NCBI GenBank assembly: GCA_002790195.1 | Contig: PFUR01000064.1 | Span: forward strand, 37,003-76,067 | DNA: 39,065 bases | DNA from: Flavobacteriales bacterium CG_4_9_14_3_um_filter_40_17 | GTDB lineage: Bacteria > Bacteroidota > Bacteroidia > Flavobacteriales > Flavobacteriaceae | Reading direction: 5' to 3' | In this document: positions 1 through 7,163 of the stretch, one piece after another | Numbering within the stretch: the first letter of the stretch is position 1 | How the letters are laid out: every line of letters begins with the position of its first letter | Notes under the pieces: model-generated | The model's database searches: none | What the model saw: the letters and a program-made list of their open reading frames with translations, nothing else | Told to the model about the DNA's origin: nothing | Position numbers and translations under genes: made by a program

Positions 1-678
1 GGTGTATGTATCTGTCCGGCCATAGTTGGCGAGTTGAGAAATGAGGGTTGCCAATTCGGCGTGGTTGGTTGTGACTGCTCCGGCATCGCCCAAAGCACCG
101 AGGTTTTTGGTCGGGTAGAAGCTGAATGCGGCGGCATGACTGAGGTTTCCTGCTTTTATTCCTTCCTTCGAAACAGCCCCGTGCGCTTGTGCCGCATCTT
201 CAATCACCAGCAAATCAAATCGTTTTGCCAATGGTCGAATCATGTTCATGTCAGCCAATTGCCCGTAGAGATGTACGGCCAAAATGCCTTTGGTTTTTTT
301 GGTTATTTTTATTTCGGTTTCAACTATGTCAAGGTTGAAAGTCTGTGCGTTTGGTTCGATAAAAACAGGCTTCAGCCCGGCGTGGATGATGGAAAGAACA
401 GTCGCGATGTACGTGTTGGCAGGAACCAAAATCTCATCTTCCGGCTTGAGTTTGCCCATCGCAATATACGCCTTGAAAATAAGGGTCAATGCATCCAAAC
501 CATTGCCGGTTCCCACGCAGAATTTGGTGTCGCAGTAAGCTGCAAATTCCATTTCAAAATCGGAAACGGCTCTGCCTTTAATCAGAAAATCATCCCGCAA
601 CAAGTGTTGTTGCGCCGAGAGAAATTCCCGTTCAAAACGGAGGTTGATTTTTTTCAGGTCTAAAAAAGGGATGTTCAT
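1..678 (-). CDS. DegT/DnrJ/EryC1-family sugar aminotransferase (3' end cut off by window)
   Basis: Reading the minus strand from the ATG at 678 gives 226 codons that stay open to the window edge. The protein begins [19 protein letters not shown], the usual opening of PLP-dependent nucleotide-sugar aminotransferases. Visible motifs are the phosphate-binding GTGNGLDAL near residues 56-64, [11 protein letters not shown] near 158-168, and the Schiff-base lysine in [17 protein letters not shown] (about K191). Family members transfer an amino group from glutamate to a keto-sugar nucleotide used in surface polysaccharide (for example dTDP-Fuc3N or related sugars); the exact sugar cannot be read from this fragment. 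The start overlaps the stop of the upstream acyltransferase gene by 4 bp (ATGA), which indicates translational coupling and a common sugar-modification operon continuing to the left. The C-terminal substrate-determining part is missing. Confidence 0.93.
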   Translation of the reverse strand, partial: MNIPFLDLKKINLRFEREFLSAQQHLLRDDFLIKGRAVSDFEMEFAAYCDTKFCVGTGNGLDALTLIFKAYIAMGKLKPEDEILVPANTYIATVLSIIHAGLKPVFIEPNAQTFNLDIVETEIKITKKTKGILAVHLYGQLADMNMIRPLAKRFDLLVIEDAAQAHGAVSKEGIKAGNLSHAAAFSFYPTKNLGALGDAGAVTTNHAELATLISQLANYGRTDTYT

Positions 679-1655
679 AAGTTCAATAAATAACAATCTG
701 CATTGACCGGACGGCCGCCGAGCCGCTCCTTGTAAAGCGTTAATGACGAATTAAATTTAGTGCCCGAATCCGTGTTGGTGTGGCCGAGATCAAAATACCG
801 AAAATCTTCCTGTTTAAATTTTTTAAGCAAATCAACGTACAAATAATCAAGCGCATTGATTTTTTTTCCTGTTTCGTTTGCGGCAACATACTGTGTTTTG
901 ACTGTTTTTTTGTCAACAAACAAGGTAATGCCGGCTACACATTTCCCTTCATAATCGGCCTGATATTGTTGAATGTTATCCGGAAATCGATTTGCCAAGA
1001 GAGAAATTTCTTTCAGGTTGTGAACGGGTTGGGTATTGTATTGGACTCTTAGCGCCGGAATTAGGATATTATTCCAAAACGAATCAAAACCAGTTGTTTT
1101 TTCGATTGACAAACGAGGCGGAATTCCTTTTTTTGAGATTTGTTTCTTGTTTTTGCTTAGCACAAGCGGTGCTTGTAAATCTATCAGAAAATTCAAATCT
1201 CTTCGAAGGAGTTTGGCTCCTTTTTGAAACAATAAATATTCGATGGCGCTACCGTATTTTTCTTGGTAAAAAGCAGGTATGATTTTAATCTCTAATGCAT
1301 CAAAATTACTTTTTTTCAAGTGAATAAGCAGTTGGTTAAAAATGGATTCTATTTCTGAAATGCCCATTTTTTCATTCAATATCAAGCCGGCATAAGTGAG
1401 CCCGCGGTGCGAACAAAACCGCTTCTCCACTCGATGCCCCGGGAGTATGCCAACCAACTTTTGTTGATTAAAAAACAACAGCGATGCATCTTCAAACCGA
1501 TCTTGGTGGTATTCCATAAAATTGCGGTAGAATAAAAAAGTTGCGTTGCGATTCTTAGCCACAAAATCATCCCATATGGTTTGATGGAAGGGAAGATAAC
1601 GAACGATTTGGTACGATTTCAAGATTGCAGGTTGTTTCGAGGGTGAAATTAACAA
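675..1655 (-). CDS. FemAB/GNAT-like acyltransferase
   Basis: A protein of about 326 residues resembling the FemAB-like GNAT proteins found in Bacteroidota polysaccharide clusters. Recognisable stretches are [20 protein letters not shown] near the N-terminus, LVGILPGHR, and near the C-terminus [20 protein letters not shown] followed by [10 protein letters not shown]. Family members transfer acyl or aminoacyl groups, and the coupled DegT aminotransferase suggests an amino sugar as acceptor; that is inference. No ATG is available: the longest start is TTG at 1655, and a second TTG at 1622 gives [14 protein letters not shown], which agrees better with where homologues usually begin. The same frame stays open a further 42 codons upstream, to about 1783, without an ATG. 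The gene ends in a 4-bp overlap with the aminotransferase. Confidence 0.75.
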   Translation of the reverse strand: MLISPSKQPAILKSYQIVRYLPFHQTIWDDFVAKNRNATFLFYRNFMEYHQDRFEDASLLFFNQQKLVGILPGHRVEKRFCSHRGLTYAGLILNEKMGISEIESIFNQLLIHLKKSNFDALEIKIIPAFYQEKYGSAIEYLLFQKGAKLLRRDLNFLIDLQAPLVLSKNKKQISKKGIPPRLSIEKTTGFDSFWNNILIPALRVQYNTQPVHNLKEISLLANRFPDNIQQYQADYEGKCVAGITLFVDKKTVKTQYVAANETGKKINALDYLYVDLLKKFKQEDFRYFDLGHTNTDSGTKFNSSLTLYKERLGGRPVNADCYLLNL

Positions 1656-1777
1656 TTTTTTCGATAAATCGAAGACAACCGTCGGCGTTGTGCCTAATGG
1701 GCAACTAAAATTTAAAAATTTGTAGAGCTGAAGAGCAAAAGCAAGTTGGGTATCGTTTAAAAAAAGTAGGATGCTGA

Positions 1778-3532
1778 TTAGTTCCTATTGACTAAAAGCA
1801 GATTTCTTATCTCATCAAAATAATCACTCAAGGCTTCATTGCTATTCAATTTGTCTAAATCCTGCAAAATAATCTCAACATACGGTTTGTTTTCCCTGCT
1901 TTTTTGATTGGACAAGCTTAGGTAACTACTTTTAGCTTCGGTAATCTGGCCTTGTAGCAGGTAGCTGTGTGCCAGGTTGCATTGCAGGGAAGGCAGGTTT
2001 TTATCCAAATTTTGTGCTTTTAAGAGGATTTTTTCTGCTTTTTTGGGTTGGTTGAGTTGTAAGTAGAGCCACGAAAGGCTGTTGTATTCGTCTGCCAAAT
2101 TTGTTTTTAGATTTTCGTTTTGTGGCGATTGACCCAGTTGCTCTTCTAACAGAGCGACTATCAATTTTTGGAATATGATTTTTTCCTTTGGATAAATAGT
2201 AGAATGTATATCTTCGGTGAGCGCATGTATTTTTTTGAAGGTATTTTCCAATTGAAGTTGCGGGAGTGAAATCCGATTGAAATAATCCAAATAATAACTG
2301 CAATCACTTTTCATACTCATCAAGACAGGCCTGTTTTCTGTATATTTTTGCAATCGGTCGGCCACGTCTTCAAGGAGACTTAAGCCTAATGTTTGATAGT
2401 GCAAATCCATTTTGTTTTCCAATTCGCCTTGATACAGTTCGACCAAATTTAAAGCGGTTGCACACACATCGGCATCGAACGCTTCGGGCTGATCAATCGC
2501 TAATTTGCTGCGGATTTGCAAGGCTTGTTTGAAATATTTTTCTGCCGAACCGATGGCTTTCAACTCAAAGTAAAACAAACCCAGATTGTGCAATGAAGTG
2601 GCCAGATAGTGCGTGTATGACTCGGGGGATTCATCGGCCAAATCGTTGTAAATATCAACCGTTTTATGGCTGTATGCAATTGCTTTTTCAAAGCTTTTGG
2701 TTTCCGCGTACAGGATGCTCAGGCTGTTGAGGGTAGCAGCTTCATAAGGAGTGAAAAGCGTATGCTTGTGACGAGCCAAATACTGATATGCCCGCAGAGC
2801 TTGTTCGTAGTAGTCGAATGCTTTCTCAGCTTCCCCCATCGACTTATAGGTTACGCCCAAGTTATTCAAAACAGCAGCCGTGTAGGGTTTGAATTTCAGT
2901 TCGTTTCCGGTTTCTAAATTTAGGAAAATACCCAATGCCTTGGTGTAGTTTGTCATCGCGTCATACACATTGAACTCTTCGGTGTAAAGGTTTCCCAAAT
3001 GGTAATGAGCTATTGCTTTTAGTTCGTTGAATGCTTGTTCGGGCAATTGGTCATAAATTTTTACAGCAGATTTAAATTGCGTTTTGGCAGCGTATAAGTC
3101 TTCTTTTTGCTGAAAAGCTTCGCCCAACGCAAAATGTGTATTGGCAAGATGAGGATGAAATGCAGTTTGCCCATTTTCGGTAAGTTTGGTGTAAATCTGC
3201 AAGGCAATCCTGTAATTTTCGATGGCAAGATGGATGTTTGAAGCCAGACAAACCGTTGCCAAATTGTTGTAAACCACAGCTTGTTCCCTTAGGTTTTGTT
3301 CGTCAGTCAAAAGCTTGTACAGGTCGATTGATTGATTAAAGTATGTACTGGCTTTTTCGGGTAAATTCATTTTTTGATACAGTAACCCCAATGTATTGCA
3401 AATATCGGTTTGCTGCACACTTGTAGATACTGAAAGAAGTGCAGCCTGATAACTTTCAATCGCGTCTGCATACAGCTTCTCCTTTGTAAACAACTTGCCT
3501 TGGGTGATATTTTCTTCGATTGAAAGTTTCAT
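1778..3532 (-). CDS. TPR-repeat protein, cytoplasmic
   Basis: A 584-residue protein built almost wholly of tetratricopeptide repeats. Units with the pattern (A)x3YNxLGxLYxxxxxxxxAxxxYxxAL recur through most of the chain, for example CNTLGLLYQKMNLPEKAS, LNNLGVTYKSMGEAEKAFDY and LHNLGLFYFELKAIGSAEKY, and a last pair covers the C-terminal 100 residues (YLQLNQPKKAEKI). There is no signal peptide or membrane segment, so it should be a cytoplasmic scaffold for protein-protein contacts. The partner is unknown. It starts with a clear ATG at 3532 and lies between aat and the sugar-transferase genes on the same strand, but the 132-bp and 122-bp spacers do not prove a shared operon. No enzymatic domain is visible. 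Confidence 0.88.
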   Translation of the reverse strand: MKLSIEENITQGKLFTKEKLYADAIESYQAALLSVSTSVQQTDICNTLGLLYQKMNLPEKASTYFNQSIDLYKLLTDEQNLREQAVVYNNLATVCLASNIHLAIENYRIALQIYTKLTENGQTAFHPHLANTHFALGEAFQQKEDLYAAKTQFKSAVKIYDQLPEQAFNELKAIAHYHLGNLYTEEFNVYDAMTNYTKALGIFLNLETGNELKFKPYTAAVLNNLGVTYKSMGEAEKAFDYYEQALRAYQYLARHKHTLFTPYEAATLNSLSILYAETKSFEKAIAYSHKTVDIYNDLADESPESYTHYLATSLHNLGLFYFELKAIGSAEKYFKQALQIRSKLAIDQPEAFDADVCATALNLVELYQGELENKMDLHYQTLGLSLLEDVADRLQKYTENRPVLMSMKSDCSYYLDYFNRISLPQLQLENTFKKIHALTEDIHSTIYPKEKIIFQKLIVALLEEQLGQSPQNENLKTNLADEYNSLSWLYLQLNQPKKAEKILLKAQNLDKNLPSLQCNLAHSYLLQGQITEAKSSYLSLSNQKSRENKPYVEIILQDLDKLNSNEALSDYFDEIRNLLLVNRN

Positions 3533-3578
3533 TTTCGGTGAGTATTATTATTCAGTGTTGACGTGTTTTTCTTCATTT

Positions 3579-3612
3579 TCTCTGTGCTCTTTGTGCCTTT
3601 GTGGTGAAAAAA
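3579..3612. repeat. Low-complexity CTNTGTG-rich intergenic phrase
   Basis: The spacer between the TPR gene and aat contains three near copies of a short unit (TCTGTGCTC, TTTGTGCC, TTTGTGGTG) followed by an A-run. Phrases of this kind recur between genes in many bacterial genomes. No coding function or structure is visible. It is listed only to account for the spacer. Confidence 0.35.
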
Positions 3613-3664
3613 CTTCAGCTACACATCTTCAAAAATAAAGGGCAAGTTGCCTGATTCGTAAGTT

Positions 3665-4348
3665 TTACAACTGCCTAAACTTCGTTGCATATTTCTCTGC
3701 ATTAGCCTTGCAAAGTGCCACGTATTCTGTTCTCGACATTTCATCTAATTCAAAACCGTTTATCTGCATGGTTTCTTTTTGCATGTCAATCAGTTGAAAA
3801 CCCTTTTCTTTAAGTTTTTTTATCAGATACAACAATGCAATTTCGTCCGCGTTTTTTTCCAACGAAAAAGTGTATTCCCCGAAAAATATTTTTCCGATGG
3901 CGACACCGAAAATCCCACCGACAAAGTGATGATCGCACCAAACTTCCACCGCGTGCGCCAATCCTTTTTGATGCAATTCCATAAAGGATCGAAATGCTCT
4001 TTCAGACAACCAATTGTTGTCCATTTTTTTTTCGTTGTTGTAAAACTTTTGGCAATGGCGGAGTACCCGTTCAAAATCGTTGGTCAAACCCACGGTAAAT
4101 TGTTTTTCTAAATGATAAAACCGGTCAAAGGAAATTTCAAATGAATCTAATTGCAAGACTGTACGCGGATCGGGAGACCACCATTTGATGTGTTTCAACG
4201 GGTAATGCCAATAATAGATACCGCTGTTGTAAGCCAAAACGAGACGTTCGATGCTCAAATCACCTCCCGAAGCGACCAAGCCTTCCGGATCTGCAAAATA
4301 GGCAGGCGGAAAGTCAATCTCGTTTTTGGATAGTTCAAAATATGGCAC
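3665..4348 (-). CDS. aat: Leucyl/phenylalanyl-tRNA-protein transferase
   Basis: The 227-residue protein carries the family signature from its first residues: IDFPPAYFADPEGLVASGGDLSIERLVLAYNSGIYYW, then WWSPDPRTVL. Further conserved pieces are LSERAFRSFMELHQKGLAHAVEVW and GGIFGVAIGKIFFGEYTFS. Aat moves Leu or Phe from aminoacyl-tRNA to proteins with N-terminal Arg or Lys, marking them for ClpS/ClpAP degradation (N-end rule) in the cytoplasm. The family often has GIFPW where this protein has GIYYW. The start is GTG at 4348, only 4 bp behind the hypC stop, so it is very probably co-transcribed with hypABC. Length matches the family. Confidence 0.96.
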   Translation of the reverse strand: MPYFELSKNEIDFPPAYFADPEGLVASGGDLSIERLVLAYNSGIYYWHYPLKHIKWWSPDPRTVLQLDSFEISFDRFYHLEKQFTVGLTNDFERVLRHCQKFYNNEKKMDNNWLSERAFRSFMELHQKGLAHAVEVWCDHHFVGGIFGVAIGKIFFGEYTFSLEKNADEIALLYLIKKLKEKGFQLIDMQKETMQINGFELDEMSRTEYVALCKANAEKYATKFRQL

Positions 4349-4352
4349 GCTT

Positions 4353-4622
4353 CTATAATTTTAAATGGATATCTGGCTCGTCCAATTCGTGGAGTTCACC
4401 GAGTTGCCTGAGTATTTCAAAGGTTTTTCTGGCTTCCTCTTCATTCACCACACTAATTGCTGCTCCCACATGAACCATCACGTAATCACCCAATTTTGCT
4501 TCGGGAACCAAGGTTAGGTTTACTTCTTTGACAACGCCGTCAAAAGAAACTCTTCCGATGCGGAAAGTATCGTCCAATTGTGCGGTTATCGAGATTAATT
4601 TTCCGGGGATAGACAGACACAT
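4353..4622 (-). CDS. hypC: Hydrogenase assembly chaperone HypC
   Basis: An 89-residue HypC/HybG/HupF protein beginning MCLSIPGKL, with the essential Cys2 that carries the Fe(CN)2CO unit and contacts the large-subunit precursor. His51 in the VMVHVGAAIS segment corresponds to the conserved HypC histidine. HypC works with HypD to assemble the iron ligands of the [NiFe] site. The gene lies 16 bp behind hypB and 4 bp in front of aat on the minus strand. Its partner gene hypD is not in this window. Confidence 0.97.
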   Translation of the reverse strand: MCLSIPGKLISITAQLDDTFRIGRVSFDGVVKEVNLTLVPEAKLGDYVMVHVGAAISVVNEEEARKTFEILRQLGELHELDEPDIHLKL

Positions 4623-4638
4623 GGTTTTGGATTTTAGA

Positions 4639-5484
4639 TTAGTTTTTTTGTTTTTTTAGCCAATCATACCAAGTGTTCATGCCTTCTCCTGTGGTGGCGG
4701 AGAGTTCGATGAATTGCAATTTCGGATTGACTTTCAAGGCGTGTTGTTTCAGTTTTTCTACATCGATATGCACGTAGGGCAACAAATCTATTTTGTTGAT
4801 GATACACAAATCAGAAGTGTGAAACATATCCGGGTATTTGATGGGTTTGTCTTCTCCCTCGGTGGTGCTGATGATGACCACACGTTTTGATTCACCCAAA
4901 TCAAACATAGAAGGACAGACCAAATTTCCAACGTTTTCAATCATCAAAACGGTGTTGTCAGTGATATTCAATCTTTTGACTGCATCAAAAATCGCATCAC
5001 TTTCCAAATGGCAACCTTTTCCGGTATTGATTTGTATCACAGGAATGTCGATGGCCGCAATTCGATTGGCATCGTTCATGGTTTGCTGATCGCCTTCGAT
5101 GACGAAAAACGGGATTTCAGTTTTCAAATCCTTTAACGTTCGTTCCAGCAAAGAGGTTTTCCCGGAGCCGGGCGAACTTACCAAATTGAGGGCAAAAATG
5201 TTTTTGGCTTCAAAATAGCCCCGGTTTCGGGCGGCCATCACATCGTTGTGGTGCAAGATATCCTGTTCCACTTCAATCACTTTTTTCTGGTGATGCGCAT
5301 GTTGATGGTCGTGCTCATGTGCATGCGCGTGATCATGGGAATGTGTATGCGTATGTCCATCGTGCGTATGTTCATGGGCAGGTTCATCGTGGTGGTGATG
5401 CCCGTGTTCGTTTGTTTTTAAGTCTTTCGGATTATGAATACTTACGCCATTCTCTCCGTTTCCGCAACCGCATGTTCCGCACAT
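4639..5484 (-). CDS. hypB: Hydrogenase nickel-insertion GTPase HypB, His-rich
   Basis: A 281-residue SIMIBI-class GTPase that delivers nickel to the hydrogenase large subunit with HypA. The N-terminus MCGTCGCGNG matches the CxxCGC high-affinity nickel motif. Residues 27-65 form a histidine-rich nickel store (20 His in 39 residues). The G domain follows: Walker A SSPGSGKTSLL (about 103-113), VIEGDQQTMNDANRI, the metal-site segment GKGCHLESDAI, ENVGNLVCPS, and NKIDLLPY as the guanine-specificity motif. It ends in ELSATTGEGMNTWYDWL, typical of HypB. It sits between hypA and hypC with gaps of 19 and 16 bp. The His stretch suggests nickel storage as well as insertion. Confidence 0.98.
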   Translation of the reverse strand: MCGTCGCGNGENGVSIHNPKDLKTNEHGHHHHDEPAHEHTHDGHTHTHSHDHAHAHEHDHQHAHHQKKVIEVEQDILHHNDVMAARNRGYFEAKNIFALNLVSSPGSGKTSLLERTLKDLKTEIPFFVIEGDQQTMNDANRIAAIDIPVIQINTGKGCHLESDAIFDAVKRLNITDNTVLMIENVGNLVCPSMFDLGESKRVVIISTTEGEDKPIKYPDMFHTSDLCIINKIDLLPYVHIDVEKLKQHALKVNPKLQFIELSATTGEGMNTWYDWLKKQKN

Positions 5485-5503
5485 AATATTGTTTTTTTAT
5501 TGG

Positions 5504-5845
5504 TTAGACTACTTCAAGCGCTTTTACGCGCAATTCTTTTCCTTGGATGATTCCTTTAAAATTACTTCCACATTCCGGACAAGAATCATACAAATGCTGA
5601 ATCTCAAAAACGGTGTCGCAATCCACACATTTGGCTTTGCCTTTGAGGACGCTGATTTTTTTTAAAGCAAATTCCAAAACGGTATCTTTCACGGCGGCAG
5701 GCCAAACAAATTCGAGCGATTCGAAATCAACGCCGGCCAAAGTGCCAATCTCCAATTCAATCAATTCAACTTTCTCTGCGCCGGCTTTGGCTGTTTCATC
5801 CTCAGCTATTTTTACGATTCCTAAAGCAACCGACAATTCGTGCAT
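5504..5845 (-). CDS. hypA: Hydrogenase nickel metallochaperone HypA
   Basis: A 113-residue HypA/HybF protein. The N-terminal MHELSVALGIV supplies the nickel ligands (amino terminus, His2), and a structural zinc site is formed by Cys73-x2-Cys76 and Cys89-x2-Cys92 (AKCVDCDT ... DSCPECGS). HypA passes nickel to the large-subunit precursor together with HypB. It is the first gene of the minus-strand hypA-hypB-hypC-aat unit and is divergent from the hydrogenase structural operon, with 182 bp between the start codons. A palindrome in that gap may control both directions. Confidence 0.97.
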   Translation of the reverse strand: MHELSVALGIVKIAEDETAKAGAEKVELIELEIGTLAGVDFESLEFVWPAAVKDTVLEFALKKISVLKGKAKCVDCDTVFEIQHLYDSCPECGSNFKGIIQGKELRVKALEVV

Positions 5846-5910
5846 AGTTCACTTTAATTATTATATATCAATTAATCAGCTTATAAAAGTAGCAAGGAAA
5901 TATTTTTCAA

Positions 5911-5930
5911 AACATGATATATGTCATGTT
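5911..5930. promoter_or_regulatory. Near-perfect 20-bp palindrome between hypA and the hydrogenase operon
   Basis: AACATGATATATGTCATGTT is symmetric at 18 of 20 positions: arms AACATGA/TCATGTT with an ATAT core. It lies 66 bp upstream of the hypA start and 98 bp upstream of the small-subunit start, a good position for a dimeric regulator of both divergent units. The 12-mer AAAACATGATAT that covers the left arm (5909-5920) occurs again at 10348-10359, ahead of hypF. The dyad spacing would suit a Crp/Fnr-like or other helix-turn-helix dimer, but no regulator gene is adjacent and the protein is not identified. Confidence 0.55.
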
Positions 5931-6027
5931 AAAGGATTTTATGAGTTTATATATTTATGGCTTCAATTTTACACAATTTTAACTCTAATATATTCTAAAT
6001 TAACTTAATGATAATTCAATTTCAGTT

Positions 6028-7152
6028 ATGGCTACAAAAACAGACGCAAAAGAAACTTATTATGAAAGCATAATAAGGCATGGTTACAGCCGACGCGATT
6101 TTATGAAATTTGCAACCTATATCACTGCATATATGGGATTGGAAACTTCCATGGTCGGGCAGGTAGCTAAAGCGCTTGAAACAACTTATCGCGTGCCGGT
6201 CATTTGGGAACACTTCCAAGAATGTACTTGTTGCAGTGAGTCTTTCATCCGTTCCGATCACCCCATCGTTTCAGAAATCTTGTTAGACAAAATCTCTTTG
6301 GATTATACTTTGACACTCATGGCAGCATCGGGGCATCAAGCCGAAGCAGCTAAAAAAGCAACCATGGACAAATACAAAGGCGAATACATTCTCTGTGTAG
6401 AAGGTTCGGTTCCGCTGGGCGACGATGGCAATTATTGTTGTATTGCAGGTAGAACCGCCAAAGAGATTTTGATGGAATCTGCTGCCGGTGCAAAAGCCAT
6501 CATCGCTTGGGGCAGTTGTGCTTCCAACGGTTGTGTGCAAGCTGCTTATCCAAACCCGACCGAAGCTACGCCAATTCATAAACTCATCAAAAACAAACCC
6601 ATCATCCGCGTTCCGGGCTGTCCGCCCATCGGCGAAGTCATGGCGGGTGTGATTGTGCACTTGGTCACTTTTGGGAAATTACCCGAATTGGACGGATTGG
6701 GAAGACCCAAAGCATTCTATTCCAAACGGGTGCATGACAGTTGTTACCGCAGGCCGTATTACGATGCCGGCTTGTTTGCCGAAACCTTTGACGATCAAAA
6801 TGCGAAAGAGGGTTATTGCTTGTATAAAGTCGGCTGTAAAGGCCCGATGACATACAACTCCTGTGGAACGATTAAATGGAACAACGGTGTGAGTTACCCG
6901 ATTCAATCCGGTCACGGTTGCATTGGTTGTAGCGAAGAAAATTTCTGGGACAACGGTCCTTTCTACGAAAGAATGACAGGTCTAGCCGGTTTTGGCATCG
7001 AAAGTACCGCAGACACCATCGGGAAGGTAGCTGCCGGCGCGGTTATCGGCGGCCTCACCGTTCATGCCATCGCAGCCAATATTTCTAAACGAAAAGAATT
7101 GGCAAGCCGAATTTCAAGAGGTACAGAAAATGAAAAAAAATTAGATGCTTAA
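6028..7152 (+). CDS. hyaA: [NiFe]-hydrogenase small subunit, O2-tolerant group 1d type
   Basis: A 374-residue FeS subunit that carries electrons from the [NiFe] site to the membrane cytochrome. A Tat signal is present (SRRDFMK at 21-27). The proximal cluster shows all six cysteines of the [4Fe-3S] site of O2-tolerant enzymes: C66-T-C68-C69, C164-x4-C169 and C198. The distal cluster is H236, C239, C264 and C270. The medial [3Fe-4S] cluster has C279, C298 and C301. Residues 320-350 (STADTIGKVAAGAVIGGLTV) form the C-terminal membrane anchor. The sequence closely follows E. coli HyaA (for example FIRSDHP, IPIDK-like TPIHKLI, SYPIQSGHGC). It is 11 bp from the large-subunit gene. Group 1d is inferred from motifs, not from a tree. 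Confidence 0.97.
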   Translation: MATKTDAKETYYESIIRHGYSRRDFMKFATYITAYMGLETSMVGQVAKALETTYRVPVIWEHFQECTCCSESFIRSDHPIVSEILLDKISLDYTLTLMAASGHQAEAAKKATMDKYKGEYILCVEGSVPLGDDGNYCCIAGRTAKEILMESAAGAKAIIAWGSCASNGCVQAAYPNPTEATPIHKLIKNKPIIRVPGCPPIGEVMAGVIVHLVTFGKLPELDGLGRPKAFYSKRVHDSCYRRPYYDAGLFAETFDDQNAKEGYCLYKVGCKGPMTYNSCGTIKWNNGVSYPIQSGHGCIGCSEENFWDNGPFYERMTGLAGFGIESTADTIGKVAAGAVIGGLTVHAIAANISKRKELASRISRGTENEKKLDA

Positions 7153-7163
7153 AATAAAATATT

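Noticed and set aside
34-663. Plus-strand open frame of 209 codons opposite the aminotransferase gene
   Set aside because: The minus strand encodes a clear DegT-family protein with all motifs over the same interval; the plus-strand product has no recognisable domain.
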